From Aggregatilineales bacterium (lineage in GTDB: Bacteria; Chloroflexota; Anaerolineae; Aggregatilineales; Phototrophicaceae): a DNA stretch of 64,000 nucleotides. Position 1 is the stretch's first letter. Every line of letters begins with the position of its first letter. A program made the position numbers and the translations under genes. The notes beneath the pieces are model-generated. The model searched no databases, was not told the DNA's origin, and saw only the letters and a program-made list of their open reading frames with translations. Of this stretch, positions 1 through 8,601 are shown one piece after another. The stretch is from the NCBI GenBank assembly GCA_030834905.1, contig JAUQWZ010000003.1, positions 182,194-246,193 on the forward strand, given 5' to 3'.

Positions 1-39
1 GAACAGCAGCTAACCGAAGCTACAGAGACCGCAAAATAA
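1..39 (+). CDS. C-terminal tail of a truncated gene (left edge)
   Basis: The first frame is open from the window edge and ends in TAA, giving twelve residues, EQQLTEATETAK. Only this hydrophilic tail is visible, so neither family nor function can be named. It could also be a chance open stretch. Confidence 0.3.
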   Translation, partial: EQQLTEATETAK

Positions 40-65
40 GAAGGCGCGCAGCCAGCGCGGCGCAT

Positions 66-446
66 TTGTTGGTGGATCAGTCCAAACCAGTCCATTCAGA
101 TTGCGGATGTCGAGATTTGAGGGAGAATTGGACTTTCACCCACCCATCAACTGCATTTAGCGGTTATAGTAAGGGTATCGTTCGATTAGCAAAGAGCCGA
201 ATTATGGATGACTATCATGTCGTGGTCTACGCATCTCAGGGAGGTCGCGTAATACACCCTGAATTTGTAGTCGCGCGTCCGAATCTGTCGCAGGATACGC
301 GGACGACCGTTCACACGGCTGATGATGGCAATCTCAACATCATCATCTGGTGGATGTATGACCAGTTCTCGAAGGCGCAGTTGCAAGCCCATACCGACCA
401 GATCATCAACACGGTCAAACTCAAGCTGGGTGCCTCACAATCGTAG
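66..446 (+). CDS. hypothetical protein
   Basis: An open frame of 126 codons starting at TTG. An ATG at 204 (MDDYHVVV), about 9 bases after AAAGAG, would give an 80-residue protein and may be the real start. The C-terminal half reads like a small globular protein, with a hydrophobic IIIWWMYDQF stretch followed by an amphipathic helix. No family is recognised. The first 45 codons look less protein-like and may be non-coding or a decayed continuation of the upstream frame. The gene converges on clpC. Confidence 0.4.
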   Translation: MLVDQSKPVHSDCGCRDLRENWTFTHPSTAFSGYSKGIVRLAKSRIMDDYHVVVYASQGGRVIHPEFVVARPNLSQDTRTTVHTADDGNLNIIIWWMYDQFSKAQLQAHTDQIINTVKLKLGASQS

Positions 447-485
447 ATCCAGCGCCGCGCCTGGAAAGGCAGCGGCGATTCACCG

Positions 486-526
486 CAAAAAAAATAAAAG
501 GGCGCACAGCCGAAGCCATGCACCCT
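486..526 (-). terminator. Rho-independent terminator of clpC
   Basis: On the minus strand a G/C-rich stem (AGGGTGCATGGC paired with GCTGTGCGCCCT) closes on a TTCG tetraloop and is followed by a run of about twelve bases that are nearly all T. It lies about 45 bases past the clpC stop codon. The UUCG loop and long T-tract make this one of the clearest terminators in the window. Confidence 0.88.
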
Positions 527-570
527 CTTTTCGCTCAGTACCCGGTACTCAGCACTTCTGATAGTTCTGC

Positions 571-3054
571 TCAGTCAATCATCTGATCCTGATCCTGGCG
601 AAGGTGCAGGTAATCGGTGCTGGCATTTTCGTGCCGCCCAAACACCAGTTCCCCGTTCTCCTCGTCAATCACGATCAGGTCACCGCTGGCAACCTCGCCC
701 TTGAGAAGCTGCGTACTCAGCGGGTTTTCGAGGTAGCGCTGGAGGGCGCGGCGCAGCGGGCGCGCGCCAAACTGCGGGTCGTAGCCCTTCTGTGCCAGCC
801 ACAGCCGCGCTGGCTCGGTCAGGTGGATGGCGACGCCAGCATCGCGCAGCCGGTCAGCGACTTCCTTCATCTGCAAATCAACGATCTGCTCGACCTGCTG
901 AAGCGTCAGCGGCTCGAAGATGATGATCTCGTCAATGCGGTTCAGGAATTCGGGACGGAAGGTTTCGCGCATCGCCCGTTCAATCTTCTGATGATCGGCA
1001 ATCGCCTGCTCATCGGTCGCCTGAACGAAGCCCAGCGCACCGCCCTTGCGGGCAAATTCGGTACCGAGGTTGCTGGTCATGATGATGACGGTATTGTTGA
1101 AGTCAATCGTGCGTCCCTGCCCGTCGGTCAGGCGTCCGTCTTCAAGAATTTGCAGCAGCGCGTTCCACACGTCCGGGTGCGCCTTTTCGATTTCGTCGAA
1201 CAGGATCACGCGGTAGGGACGGCGGCGCACCGCTTCGGTCAACTGACCGCCTTCTTCGTAGCCAACATAGCCGGGAGGCGCGCCAAACAAACGGCTGACC
1301 GTGTGCTGCTCGCGGTATTCGCTCATATCAATCCGCAGCAGCGCCTTCTCATCGTCGAACAGGAATTCCGCCAGCGCCTTCGCCAGCTCGGTCTTGCCAA
1401 CGCCGGACGAGCCGAGGAAGATGAACGAGCCAATCGGACGATCCGGGTCTTTCAAGCCGCTGCGCGCCCGACGAATCGCGTGGGCAATCGCCGTGACCGC
1501 GCCTTCCTGACCGATGACGCTTTCGTGCAGCGCCTCTTCCATGCGAATCAGCTTCTCGCTCTCGGTTTCCAGCACCTGCGAAACGGGAATTCCGGTCCAC
1601 TGCGCCAGCACCTGGGCGATATCTTCGGCGTCAACCACTTCGTCAATGGTGTTTTCGTGCTGCCAACGGAAGCGCTCTTCTTCAAGTTCCTGCTCAAGCT
1701 GAAGGCGGCGCATCTTGTATTCCGCCGCGCGTTCGTATTCGCGCGCCATGCCTGCCGCTTCTTCGTCGGCTTGCAGGCGCGACACTACATCCTTCATCTC
1801 TTTCAACTGCGCGGGCAGCGAATACAGCGCCACGCGCAGCTTGGACGCGGCTTCGTCCAGCAGGTCAATTGCCTTATCCGGCATCTTGCGGTCGGAGATA
1901 TAGCGGTCAGAGAGCCGCGCTGCCGCGACGACTGCCTCATCCGAGATAGTCACTTTGTGGTGTGCTTCGTAGCGATCACGCAAGCCAAACAGCATCTCGA
2001 TGGTGTCTTCCACGTTTGGCTCTTCGACGTAGACCGGGGCGAACCGACGATCCAACGCGCTATCCTTCTCGATGTAGTTGCGATACTCGTCCAGCGTGGT
2101 CGCGCCGACACACTGAAGCTCGCCGCGCGCCAATGCCGGTTTCATCATGTTACCGGCGTCCAGCGCGCCCTGTGCCGCGCCCGCGCCAACGACCTGATGC
2201 AGCTCGTCAATGAAGAGGATGATCTCGCCTTCCGCCCGCTGCACTTCCTCGATAGTCGCCTTCAGGCGTTCTTCAAACTCGCCCCGGAAGCGGCTGCCCG
2301 CCAGCATTGAGCCGAGGTCAAGGCTGACCACGCGCTTGCCAAGCAGGATTTCGGGAACGTCGCCTTCAGTGATCTTCTGCGCCAGACCTTCGACAATCGC
2401 CGTCTTGCCCACACCGGCTTCGCCGATGAGGACCGGATTATTCTTGGTGCGGCGGCACAAAATCTGGATCACGCGCATGATTTCGGCGTCGCGCCCGATG
2501 ACCGGGTCGAGCTTGCCTTCAACTGCCATGCGGGTGAGATCGCGGCTGTACTTTTCCAGCGTGCGATAGCGGCTCTCCGCCTGCGGGTCGGTAACGCGCT
2601 GCCCGCCGCGCAGGTCTTTAATGGCGTCGTAGACGCGGTCGCGGGTGATGCCGTTATCGCCCAGAATTTTGGCAACGGCAGTGTTTCGCTCGCTCAGGAT
2701 GGCGAGGAAGATGTGCTCGGTGGAAATGTACTCGTCGCGCAGGCGGTTGGCTTCTTCGTTGGCGAGGTCAATAATCCGCTTCACGCGCGGGGTGATGAAC
2801 ACCTGATTGGTGCCATGACCGTAGATGGCTGCCTTTGGGCTGGCGCGCAGAATTTCATCGAGGCGCGAACGCATGGCGTTCACGTCAATCGTCAGGCGTT
2901 CCAGAAGCTGCGGGATGACGCCGTCATTCTGTTCCAGCAGCGCCAGCAGGATATGCTCAGTATCCACCTGATTATGTCCATACCGCTGGAGTATTTCGTA
3001 TGCGCGCGCCGCAGCATCCTGGGCACGCTCTGTAAAACGCTCAAAACGCATCAT
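571..3054 (-). CDS. clpC: ATP-dependent Clp protease ATP-binding subunit ClpC
   Basis: AAA+ unfoldase of the Hsp100 family that feeds protein substrates to the ClpP protease chamber in the cytosol. At 827 residues it has the usual ClpC length. An N-terminal double Clp-N repeat (about 1-140, [14 protein letters not shown]... and [13 protein letters not shown]) is followed by AAA1 with Walker A GEAGVGKT at about residue 211. The middle region is short and UVR-like ([21 protein letters not shown]), which separates ClpC from ClpB with its long coiled coil. AAA2 has Walker A GSSGVGKT and the sensor region [12 protein letters not shown]. The start is MMRF, with either Met possible. No CtsR or McsA/B genes lie beside it, and a strong terminator follows, so it appears monocistronic. 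Confidence 0.95.
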   Translation of the reverse strand: MMRFERFTERAQDAAARAYEILQRYGHNQVDTEHILLALLEQNDGVIPQLLERLTIDVNAMRSRLDEILRASPKAAIYGHGTNQVFITPRVKRIIDLANEEANRLRDEYISTEHIFLAILSERNTAVAKILGDNGITRDRVYDAIKDLRGGQRVTDPQAESRYRTLEKYSRDLTRMAVEGKLDPVIGRDAEIMRVIQILCRRTKNNPVLIGEAGVGKTAIVEGLAQKITEGDVPEILLGKRVVSLDLGSMLAGSRFRGEFEERLKATIEEVQRAEGEIILFIDELHQVVGAGAAQGALDAGNMMKPALARGELQCVGATTLDEYRNYIEKDSALDRRFAPVYVEEPNVEDTIEMLFGLRDRYEAHHKVTISDEAVVAAARLSDRYISDRKMPDKAIDLLDEAASKLRVALYSLPAQLKEMKDVVSRLQADEEAAGMAREYERAAEYKMRRLQLEQELEEERFRWQHENTIDEVVDAEDIAQVLAQWTGIPVSQVLETESEKLIRMEEALHESVIGQEGAVTAIAHAIRRARSGLKDPDRPIGSFIFLGSSGVGKTELAKALAEFLFDDEKALLRIDMSEYREQHTVSRLFGAPPGYVGYEEGGQLTEAVRRRPYRVILFDEIEKAHPDVWNALLQILEDGRLTDGQGRTIDFNNTVIIMTSNLGTEFARKGGALGFVQATDEQAIADHQKIERAMRETFRPEFLNRIDEIIIFEPLTLQQVEQIVDLQMKEVADRLRDAGVAIHLTEPARLWLAQKGYDPQFGARPLRRALQRYLENPLSTQLLKGEVASGDLIVIDEENGELVFGRHENASTDYLHLRQDQDQMID

Positions 3055-3322
3055 CGTGGGTTAAATCCTCAACTTGCTTCCGATTGCGCCCGGATGTCAC
3101 TCCATTGTACCGGAATCCAGCCAAGTTGGCTCAACTCAGGCAGTAGGGGACTACTCAGGAGCAGAATGGAAGGTACGACTATGCTGTCAGCCAACGAGTA
3201 TAGCCCACGCATGTAAGAATTACGTTGATAGTCTGTAAGAGGGGTGAAGATGAGACGAGATAGCAGCGCCGCCCGAGACGAAGTTCGTATTGTTTCGTTC
3301 CAAGGATAATAATTGTGATCAA

Positions 3323-3350
3323 GAGGGCGACCCGGTGGATCGCCCCTACA
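3323..3350. repeat. GTAGGGGCGA-family palindrome, copy 1
   Basis: GAGGGCGACCCGGTGGATCGCCCCTACA is an imperfect palindrome whose arms match the family that recurs at 3660, 3887, 4185, 19964, 26117, 29426 and 54521. It sits about 40 bases before the transposase start, as expected for a repeat flanking its own REP-type transposase gene. Confidence 0.75.
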
Positions 3351-3388
3351 GATATTGTTGCTGCCTTACGCCAACACGGAAGACCTGC

Positions 3389-4183
3389 ATGAACGCCAAC
3401 CCTGATCGACCCGCCCGACGTTCTATTCGCCTGAAAGATTATGGTTACGCCGACGAAGGCGCGTATTTCGTCACCATTTGCGCCTATGGTCGCGCCTGCC
3501 TGTTTGGTGAGATTGTGGATGGCGAGATGCGCTTGAGCCGGGTTGGGGAGGTTGTTTTGCAGGAATGGTTGCAGACAGCATTCGTTCGCCCTAACGTGGA
3601 ATTGGATGCGTTCGTTATCATGCCCAACCACGTACACGGGATCATCGTGATCACGGAATGTAGGGGCGACCCGGTGGGTCGCCCAGATAACGCAATGTCA
3701 TCAGAAAACACAATGGCACCAGATAACACAATGGCGCCAGATAACACAATGTCATCAGATAACACAATGGCACCAGATAACACAATGTCATCAGATAACA
3801 CAATGTCGCCAGATAACACAATGGCACCAGATAACACAATGTCGCCAGATAACACAATGGCACCAGATAACACAATGGCAATTAAGGATGGGCGAGGCAC
3901 CGCCTCGCCCCTACAAACCGACGGCAATATCTCCTCACCACGCCCAAAAGGAGCGATAAAGGGATCGCTTGGCGCGATTGTGGGGCAGTTCAAATCATCC
4001 GTCTCGCGGCGGCTAAAGGATGATCCTGATGTGCCCATGCCCCTCTGGCAGCGAAACTATTATGAACACGTCATTCGGGATGAAGCGGATTTAAACCGTG
4101 TTCGTGAATACATCGACTGCAATCCGCAGATGTGGAATATGGACGAGGAAAATCCGGCGCGGCTCAAATTTCACAGGACATGA
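3389..4183 (+). CDS. REP-associated tyrosine transposase (TnpA-REP/RAYT, Y1-Tnp family)
   Basis: Single-strand-specific HUH/Y1 transposase of the type linked to dispersed palindromic (REP) repeats. Family marks are the N-terminal RRSIRLKDYGYADEGAYFVTICAYGR, the HUH metal motif MPNHVHGIIVI (about residues 75-85), and the C-terminal WQRNYYEHVIRDEADLNRVREYIDCNP segment, which should carry the catalytic Tyr. The ATG at 3389 is chosen because the upstream open frame (QEGDPVDRP) is translated repeat copy 1. The middle is odd: after the HUH motif the frame reads through repeat copy 2 (GDPVGRP), ten hexapeptide repeats of the form DNTMAP/DNTMSS/DNTMSP, and repeat copy 3, before the family sequence resumes. 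These extra 70-odd residues interrupt the catalytic domain, so activity is uncertain. Copy 4 follows the stop. Confidence 0.88.
   Translation: MNANPDRPARRSIRLKDYGYADEGAYFVTICAYGRACLFGEIVDGEMRLSRVGEVVLQEWLQTAFVRPNVELDAFVIMPNHVHGIIVITECRGDPVGRPDNAMSSENTMAPDNTMAPDNTMSSDNTMAPDNTMSSDNTMSPDNTMAPDNTMSPDNTMAPDNTMAIKDGRGTASPLQTDGNISSPRPKGAIKGSLGAIVGQFKSSVSRRLKDDPDVPMPLWQRNYYEHVIRDEADLNRVREYIDCNPQMWNMDEENPARLKFHRT
3660..3684. repeat. GTAGGGGCGA-family palindrome, copy 2 (inside transposase)
   Basis: GTAGGGGCGACCC paired with GGGTCGCCC lies in frame in the transposase gene, directly before the minisatellite. It is translated as RGDPVGRP. Confidence 0.8.
3686..3877 (+). repeat. 18-bp coding minisatellite inside the transposase
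   Basis: Ten tandem 18-bp units of the form GATAACACAATGKCRYCA plus a partial unit encode (D/E)N(T/A)M(A/S)(P/S) repeats. Units differ at only a few positions, so amplification is recent. The array is bounded exactly by repeat copies 2 and 3. It has no unique spacers, so it is not a CRISPR array. Confidence 0.92.
3887..3915. repeat. GTAGGGGCGA-family palindrome, copy 3 (inside transposase)
   Basis: GATGGGCGAGGC paired with GCCTCGCCCCTACA, in frame in the transposase gene at the downstream edge of the minisatellite. Confidence 0.78.
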
Positions 4184-4184
4184 C

Positions 4185-4212
4185 AAGGGCGAGTCAGCGA
4201 CTCGCCCCTACG
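4185..4212. repeat. GTAGGGGCGA-family palindrome, copy 4
   Basis: AAGGGCGAGTC paired with GACTCGCCCCTACG begins just past the transposase stop codon. With copy 1 it flanks the transposase gene, a REP-RAYT-REP arrangement. Confidence 0.8.
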
Positions 4213-4240
4213 AGGATTTCAACACGGTAGAAACACAGAC

Positions 4241-4552
4241 CTATATCTGGAAGCCGCCGGTGACGTGGATGATCTTCTGCGTGTAGTTGTGGACGAATTC
4301 CTGCAGCTTGTCGTTCAGCATCGTCCAGTCGTCGCTTTCGAGGATATTGCGCATACTGTCATAGTCGCGGGTGATGGCTTCCGTCATGATCTGCGGGGCA
4401 TCCTTGGCGCGGCTGTAGACGGTGTACCACGCGCCGGTCGGCTGCAACCCAAGTTTTTGAACGCCGGGAACCCACTCGCGCACCACAAACTCGAAATATT
4501 CCTGATCCCGCCCCGGCTTAATATCCCAGTTCATCAGCAGCTTTACGCTCAT
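4241..4552 (-). CDS. conserved hypothetical protein, dimeric alpha/beta-barrel-like
   Basis: A 103-residue protein starting MSVKLLMNWDIKPGRDQEYFEFV, with a good AGGAAGAGG ribosome site before the ATG. The opening beta strand, the GRDQEYFEFVVREWVPGVQKLG helix and the later helix-strand pattern resemble the ferredoxin-like dimeric alpha/beta-barrel fold (ABM/NIPSNAP-like). That is fold-level inference only, and no ligand residues are recognisable. It lies 11 bases after the metallo-hydrolase on the same strand and is probably co-transcribed with it. Confidence 0.7.
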   Translation of the reverse strand: MSVKLLMNWDIKPGRDQEYFEFVVREWVPGVQKLGLQPTGAWYTVYSRAKDAPQIMTEAITRDYDSMRNILESDDWTMLNDKLQEFVHNYTQKIIHVTGGFQI

Positions 4553-4563
4553 CGCCTCTTCCT

Positions 4564-5199
4564 CTAAACCTGTGGATTCAATACCACCACCTGCGGCTGT
4601 TCCGGCAGGTCGGACGCGCTGAACTTGAGCGTATCGGCTTCCTGAACCTTACTTACCCCCATCGCCTTGAGGAATTTCTCCACCGGCTCCAGCGGGAAGC
4701 GCAGCCCTGGCAGCTCATAGTGCATCGGCACGATGAAGCGCGGCTCGATCAACCCGACCACTTCCGCCGCCTGCGCCGCCGACAGCCCTCTGCCGCCGCC
4801 TACGGGCACCAGCAGCACGCTGACCTCGCCCATGCGCTCGATCAGGGACTGCTGCGGCACATGCTCCAGATCGCCCAGGTGCAGCACGCTTAGATTATCA
4901 TACACAATATGATACGCTACATTGGGGCGCGTGGTTGCGCTTTCGGGATCGTGCATCGCCACGCCGGTGATGAAGACGTTGCCAACTTCGTATTCACCTG
5001 CCCCGCGAATGATGTACGCTTCGTTCTTGACCGCTTCGATGTAGTTGTGTCCAGATTCGTCATGGCTGACGGTCACCACGTCTGCCTTGAGCTTCAGCGG
5101 TGGCAGCCCGATTGTATCGGCGAATGGGTCGGTGACAACGGTTATCCGCCCCCGTTCGGAAATGCGGAAACAGCTATGTCCAAACCACGTGATATCCAA
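4564..5199 (-). CDS. UlaG-like metal-dependent hydrolase (metallo-beta-lactamase fold)
   Basis: A 211-residue cytosolic protein of the UlaG/YtkL-like branch of the metallo-beta-lactamase superfamily. It opens LDITWFGHSCFRI, has a TDPF strand and a VVTVSHDESGHNYI metal-binding segment (an SHDxxxH-type form of the family HxHxDH), then LHLGDLEH and a late IVPMHYE histidine. Its substrate is unknown. The TTG start at 5199 is preferred over an in-frame TTG at 5265 because a consensus promoter (TTGAAA, 18 bases, TATAAT) occupies the stretch between them and GAGGG lies about 9 bases upstream. It leads a two-gene transcript with the small protein at 4241. Confidence 0.85.
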   Translation of the reverse strand: MDITWFGHSCFRISERGRITVVTDPFADTIGLPPLKLKADVVTVSHDESGHNYIEAVKNEAYIIRGAGEYEVGNVFITGVAMHDPESATTRPNVAYHIVYDNLSVLHLGDLEHVPQQSLIERMGEVSVLLVPVGGGRGLSAAQAAEVVGLIEPRFIVPMHYELPGLRFPLEPVEKFLKAMGVSKVQEADTLKFSASDLPEQPQVVVLNPQV

Positions 5200-5235
5200 A
5201 GGAATCGCCCTCGCGTGAATAGTTGATAAGGTAGA

Positions 5236-5265
5236 ATTATACCCGATTACAGGTGTACTTTTCAA
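5236..5265 (-). promoter_or_regulatory. sigma70-type promoter for the UlaG-like gene
   Basis: Reading the minus strand, TTGAAA (5260-5265) is followed by an 18-base spacer and a perfect TATAAT (5236-5241). Transcription would begin near 5229, about 30 bases before the TTG start codon at 5199. Confidence 0.8.
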
Positions 5266-5270
5266 AACAT

Positions 5271-6104
5271 ATGTACCAATTTCTCAGGCAGCCTATGCGC
5301 CGCGAAGATCGATTCCGAGAAAGCATCGACCGTAACTGGAGCGTCTCCGAAGTTGGAGAAGGCAGCGTGACGCCTTCATCCGTCGGCTTGCGGCTGGCGA
5401 TTCCGGCGGCGGATGGCGCGGGCTACCACAACGCGCAGATCAGTGACTATTACCGCCAGTCGGGCGGCAAGCCCCGCCTGAATTTTCAATGGCGACCGCC
5501 GCTGCGGATGACGGTGACGGCGCGGGCAGAGGTGGGCGGCGGAACGGTGGATCGGCTGCGCGGGACGGCGGGATTCGGCTTCTGGAATCATCCATTTTCG
5601 CCGGACAGCCGCCGCCTGCCCCGCCTGCCGCGGGCGATCTGGTTCTTCTTCGGATCGCCGCCCAACAACATGCAGCTTGCTTACGGCGTCCCCGGTTCTG
5701 GCTGGAAAGCGGCGACGATTGACGCCACCCACCCGCGAGCGCTGCTGCTGGCACCGCTGGCGCTGCCCGCCGTCCTGCTGATGCGCCTGCCCGGCTTGTA
5801 CCGGCGGCTGTGGCAGCCGATTCAGCGGACGCTCAGAATTGGCGAGTACGCGCTGAATGTGAATCTGCTGGCGGAAGCGCATACTTATCAAGTGGAGTGG
5901 CGGGCTGGCAGCACCCGCTTCGCCGTCGATGGCGCGCCCGTTTTCGAGACGCCGTTCGCGCCGCAAGGAGCAGCCGGATTTGTGGCGTGGCTGGACAATC
6001 AATACGCTGTGGTGACGCCGCAGGGGCAGTTTGGCTTCGGCGTGATGCCCGTCGAACGCCCGCAAACGCTGATACTGGAACACGTCATCATCGAGTCGAT
6101 GTGA
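5271..6104 (+). CDS. hypothetical protein, predicted concanavalin-like beta-sandwich
   Basis: 277 residues with no signal peptide. The second half contains AHTYQVEWRAGSTRFAVDG followed by APVFETPFAPQGAAGFVAWLDNQY, a pattern seen in GH16/LamG-type beta sandwiches. The first half (GGGTVDRLRGTAGFGFWNHPF) fits the opposite sheet. The acidic ExDxxE active-site motif of GH16 enzymes is not seen, so it may be a non-catalytic binding protein. A hydrophobic stretch (ALLLAPLALPAVLLMRLPG, about 150-170) is unusual inside such a fold. The start may instead be Met at 5295. It is followed 9 bases later by the DUF309 gene, suggesting an operon. Confidence 0.7.
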   Translation: MYQFLRQPMRREDRFRESIDRNWSVSEVGEGSVTPSSVGLRLAIPAADGAGYHNAQISDYYRQSGGKPRLNFQWRPPLRMTVTARAEVGGGTVDRLRGTAGFGFWNHPFSPDSRRLPRLPRAIWFFFGSPPNNMQLAYGVPGSGWKAATIDATHPRALLLAPLALPAVLLMRLPGLYRRLWQPIQRTLRIGEYALNVNLLAEAHTYQVEWRAGSTRFAVDGAPVFETPFAPQGAAGFVAWLDNQYAVVTPQGQFGFGVMPVERPQTLILEHVIIESM

Positions 6105-6113
6105 GGGAATCGC

Positions 6114-6884
6114 ATGGCACAGGCAGTCGTCGTTATCGCCGGATCGCCCCCGTGGACAGAGGGCGCGGCGGATATTTTGCGCGAACGGGGCTATACGCCG
6201 GTTCACTACAGCGAGCGTACCGGCTATGTGGCGCGGCTGGCGGACGCGCACGCGGCAATGATCCTGGTGGGCGATGGCGAGGACTGGCGCTTCTGGGCGG
6301 TGACGCCCAAGACCAGCCCGGCGACACGGCGCATTCCCGTTATTGTCGTGACCGGTGACGCCGAGCTACAGGACGCGGCACTCCGAAGTGGGGCTAACCT
6401 CGTGCTGACGCGGGATACTCTATTGAGAGAACTCCCCATGCTGCTTGAGGAGCTTGCCCGCGTGCCCGACCCCGCGACCCTACAAGCATTGGAACAGCAG
6501 TGTCACGAAGCGCTGCCCCCGGAAGCTGTCGAAGCGGTCAGCCGGTTCAATGCGGGCGAATACTACCGGCAGCACGATCTGTTCGAGGCGCTGTGGATGG
6601 AGGAGGAACGCCCGATCCGCGATCTGTACCGCGCCATATTGCAGGTCGGGATTGCCTACTATCAGGCGACGCTGGGCAACCAGCGCGGGGCGCTGAAGAT
6701 GCTGCTTCGCAGCCAGCAGTGGCTGGCGCTGCTGCCGGATGTGTGTCAGGGAATCGACGTGGCAGCCCTGCGCGCCGACGCTGCCCGCGCGCGGGCTGAA
6801 CTGGAGCGCGTCGGCGAGGCTGACATGGCGCAGTTCGATTATTCGGTATTGAAGCCTGTCAAAGTAATTATCAAACAAGATTGA
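6114..6884 (+). CDS. receiver-like domain fused to DUF309
   Basis: A 256-residue protein in two parts. Residues 1-115 look like a flavodoxin-type receiver fold (VVVIAGSPPWTEGAADILRERGY, then MILVGDGED, IPVIVVTGDAE and GANLVLTRD), but the usual acidic pocket is incomplete, so it is probably a pseudo-receiver. Residues 140-225 match DUF309: FNAGEYYRQHDLFEALWMEE, then RAILQVGIAYYQATLGNQRGA. The role of DUF309 is not established. It directly follows the beta-sandwich gene and ends next to a large inverted-repeat element. Confidence 0.82.
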   Translation: MAQAVVVIAGSPPWTEGAADILRERGYTPVHYSERTGYVARLADAHAAMILVGDGEDWRFWAVTPKTSPATRRIPVIVVTGDAELQDAALRSGANLVLTRDTLLRELPMLLEELARVPDPATLQALEQQCHEALPPEAVEAVSRFNAGEYYRQHDLFEALWMEEERPIRDLYRAILQVGIAYYQATLGNQRGALKMLLRSQQWLALLPDVCQGIDVAALRADAARARAELERVGEADMAQFDYSVLKPVKVIIKQD

Positions 6885-7068
6885 ACCGCAGAGGGCGCGG
6901 AGAACGCAGAGAGAAAGACGTTCTGAACTGCCAAGTCGCCAAGGACGCCAGGAACACGGAGAGGATTGTAGGGGCGCAGTGTGCTGCGCCCTTCATTTCC
7001 CTTAATGCCCTCTGTGTCCTGGTGGTTCATTTTCTCTCTGCGTTCCTGGTGACCTGGCGGTTCAGATG
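6885..7068. repeat. nested inverted-repeat element with a GTAGGGGCGC palindrome at its core
   Basis: The left arm CTGAACTGCCAAGTCGCCAA...GGAACACGGAGAG (about 6922-6962) is complementary, with mismatches, to the right arm CTCTCTGCGTTCCTGGTGACCTGGCGGTTCAG (about 7033-7065). GTAGGGGCGCAG...CTGCGCCCTTC (6968-6993) sits between them. The arms belong to the 'CCGCCAAGACGCCAAG' repeat type also seen near 28540 and 28820. It fills the convergent space between the DUF309 and tail genes and carries no gene. Confidence 0.75.
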
Positions 7069-7075
7069 AGCTTTT

Positions 7076-8584
7076 TTAGTACGCGACCACCGTCGTCTCG
7101 TCCAGCAGGCTCAGATCGAGCTGCCAGAAGCGAGTCGGATCGGCGGGTTCGAGTATCCAGCGCACCTGATGACGTGTGCCGCCCAACGTCACCTCATGCG
7201 TTTCCCCGACAATGAGATACTCGGCGGCGTGTCCGGTCTGCGATTCGCGCACGACAATGCGATCAAACAGTGCCAGGGCGAGGACAGCCTGCGGATGCGT
7301 TCGCGCGCTCGTCTCGATCTGGCTGACGACACCTAAAGGCAGCCTGCGGACGCGCAGTTCGTAGCGTGCCATCTGATCGGCTTCGTCGGCGCTGTCCACT
7401 AACGGCACATCCAGCGCCAGCGTCCGGCAGCCATGAAAGGTGATGCTGAGGGTATCACTGTGTTCTACCACCAGCGGCGTGCCGATGAACAGCGGTCTGC
7501 CAAGCAGCGACGCGCCGGGCAGCAGATAGGCGGTTACGCCGCTGTCGTTGCGAACTTCCAGCGCGGCGGCGCTCGCGCCCGCTTCGACGATGGCGGCGCT
7601 CACCGGAACGGGCGCGCCGGTGCCGTCGGCTTTGGTGTTGGCGCTCAGGCTGAGTCCGGTCACGGCGAGCGCGCCCATCGGGCTGCCGTCGGCGGCGCGA
7701 TACGAGACGACGAAGCGGCGTGTCCCCGGCGGCAGGCGCTGGGCATTTTCCAGCGTCCACAGCGGCGAATTGGGCAGACCGGGCTGGCGCGGGATGACTG
7801 TCACCTGCACGTGGTTGGCAAAACCTGCGCCGTAGCTGTAGTCCAGGGCTTCGACATCATCTTCAAACACGGCAGCCGGAGCAGCGGCGCGCAGCGTGTG
7901 ATGGCGGTTGTAGAAAGTGGCGGTGCCGTCGCGGTGGATAAAAAACCGCCCGCGCTCGCTTTCGACCGTCTGCCGCAGCGCTTCGTCCGCCGGGATATTC
8001 CATAGGTCACCGGCATAGGTGAAGGTCGAAACGCCGCTTTCGAGCCAATGGGCAGCCGGTTCGTCCGCTGCCAGCCGCGCCGTCAGATCGAGTTCGCTCA
8101 TGCCGGGGACTTCCAGCACCCACAGCAGCGCCAGACCGGCGCGGCGCAGGGGAAAGCGGTTGAGCAGCGCCCGCACGACCTGATCTGACCGGACGTTCAC
8201 CAGCGGCGGCAGCCGGGCGCTGAAATGCGCCAACTGCGCGTCGATGGTGGTCGCGTGGATGATGGCGGCGCGCGTCCCGTGTTCGCCCGGCTGCGGCTCG
8301 ACCGACTCGATCACGCCGGTGAAGTGCGCGCGGGCGAGTCCGTCGTCGCTCTGGATGCGGATGAACTTACCCGGCACCAGCGGAGTCAAACCGGCTTCGG
8401 GCGAATAGCGGCGGTCGCGGTTGCGAACGGTGATGCGGGCAAATCCCGGCGGCGCGACGTGCTGGTACGGGCTGGTCATCCCCAGCCGCCAGGTCAGCGC
8501 CAGCACATCGCCGCTGATATCCTCGCCCGTTTCGGCAAAATCGCCATCGTCGTCCCGGTCAATGAGCACCTGGTAGGTGGGCAT
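7076..8584 (-). CDS. phage tail/baseplate-like structural protein
   Basis: 502 residues. The N-terminus (MPTYQVLIDRDDDGDFAETGEDISGDVLALTWRLG followed by ARITVRNRDRRYSPE) has the look of tail hub or minor tail proteins that define a local beta-rich frame. ESVEPQPGEHGTRAAIIHATTID and a C-terminal QVRWILEPADPTRFWQLD follow. It is acidic and beta-rich, with no signal peptide. GGAGAAAAC precedes the ATG at ideal spacing. It is third in a minus-strand run (connector-like, terminator-like, this gene) and probably the distal particle component. No tape measure, sheath or fibre gene follows. The family call rests on overall resemblance and is moderate. Confidence 0.6.
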   Translation of the reverse strand: MPTYQVLIDRDDDGDFAETGEDISGDVLALTWRLGMTSPYQHVAPPGFARITVRNRDRRYSPEAGLTPLVPGKFIRIQSDDGLARAHFTGVIESVEPQPGEHGTRAAIIHATTIDAQLAHFSARLPPLVNVRSDQVVRALLNRFPLRRAGLALLWVLEVPGMSELDLTARLAADEPAAHWLESGVSTFTYAGDLWNIPADEALRQTVESERGRFFIHRDGTATFYNRHHTLRAAAPAAVFEDDVEALDYSYGAGFANHVQVTVIPRQPGLPNSPLWTLENAQRLPPGTRRFVVSYRAADGSPMGALAVTGLSLSANTKADGTGAPVPVSAAIVEAGASAAALEVRNDSGVTAYLLPGASLLGRPLFIGTPLVVEHSDTLSITFHGCRTLALDVPLVDSADEADQMARYELRVRRLPLGVVSQIETSARTHPQAVLALALFDRIVVRESQTGHAAEYLIVGETHEVTLGGTRHQVRWILEPADPTRFWQLDLSLLDETTVVAY

Positions 8585-8601
8585 GTTTTCTCCTTGCAGG
8601 A

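Noticed and set aside
604..2310. 568-codon plus-strand open frame opposite clpC
   Set aside because: It is an antisense shadow of a certain gene; the translation has no recognisable domain and arises from the GC-rich codon bias of clpC.
3686..3877. Short CRISPR-like array
   Set aside because: The units are contiguous 18-bp coding repeats with no unique spacers, and no cas genes are near.
5376..6251. 291-codon minus-strand frame
   Set aside because: Arg/Gln/His-rich antisense translation spanning two plausible plus-strand genes.
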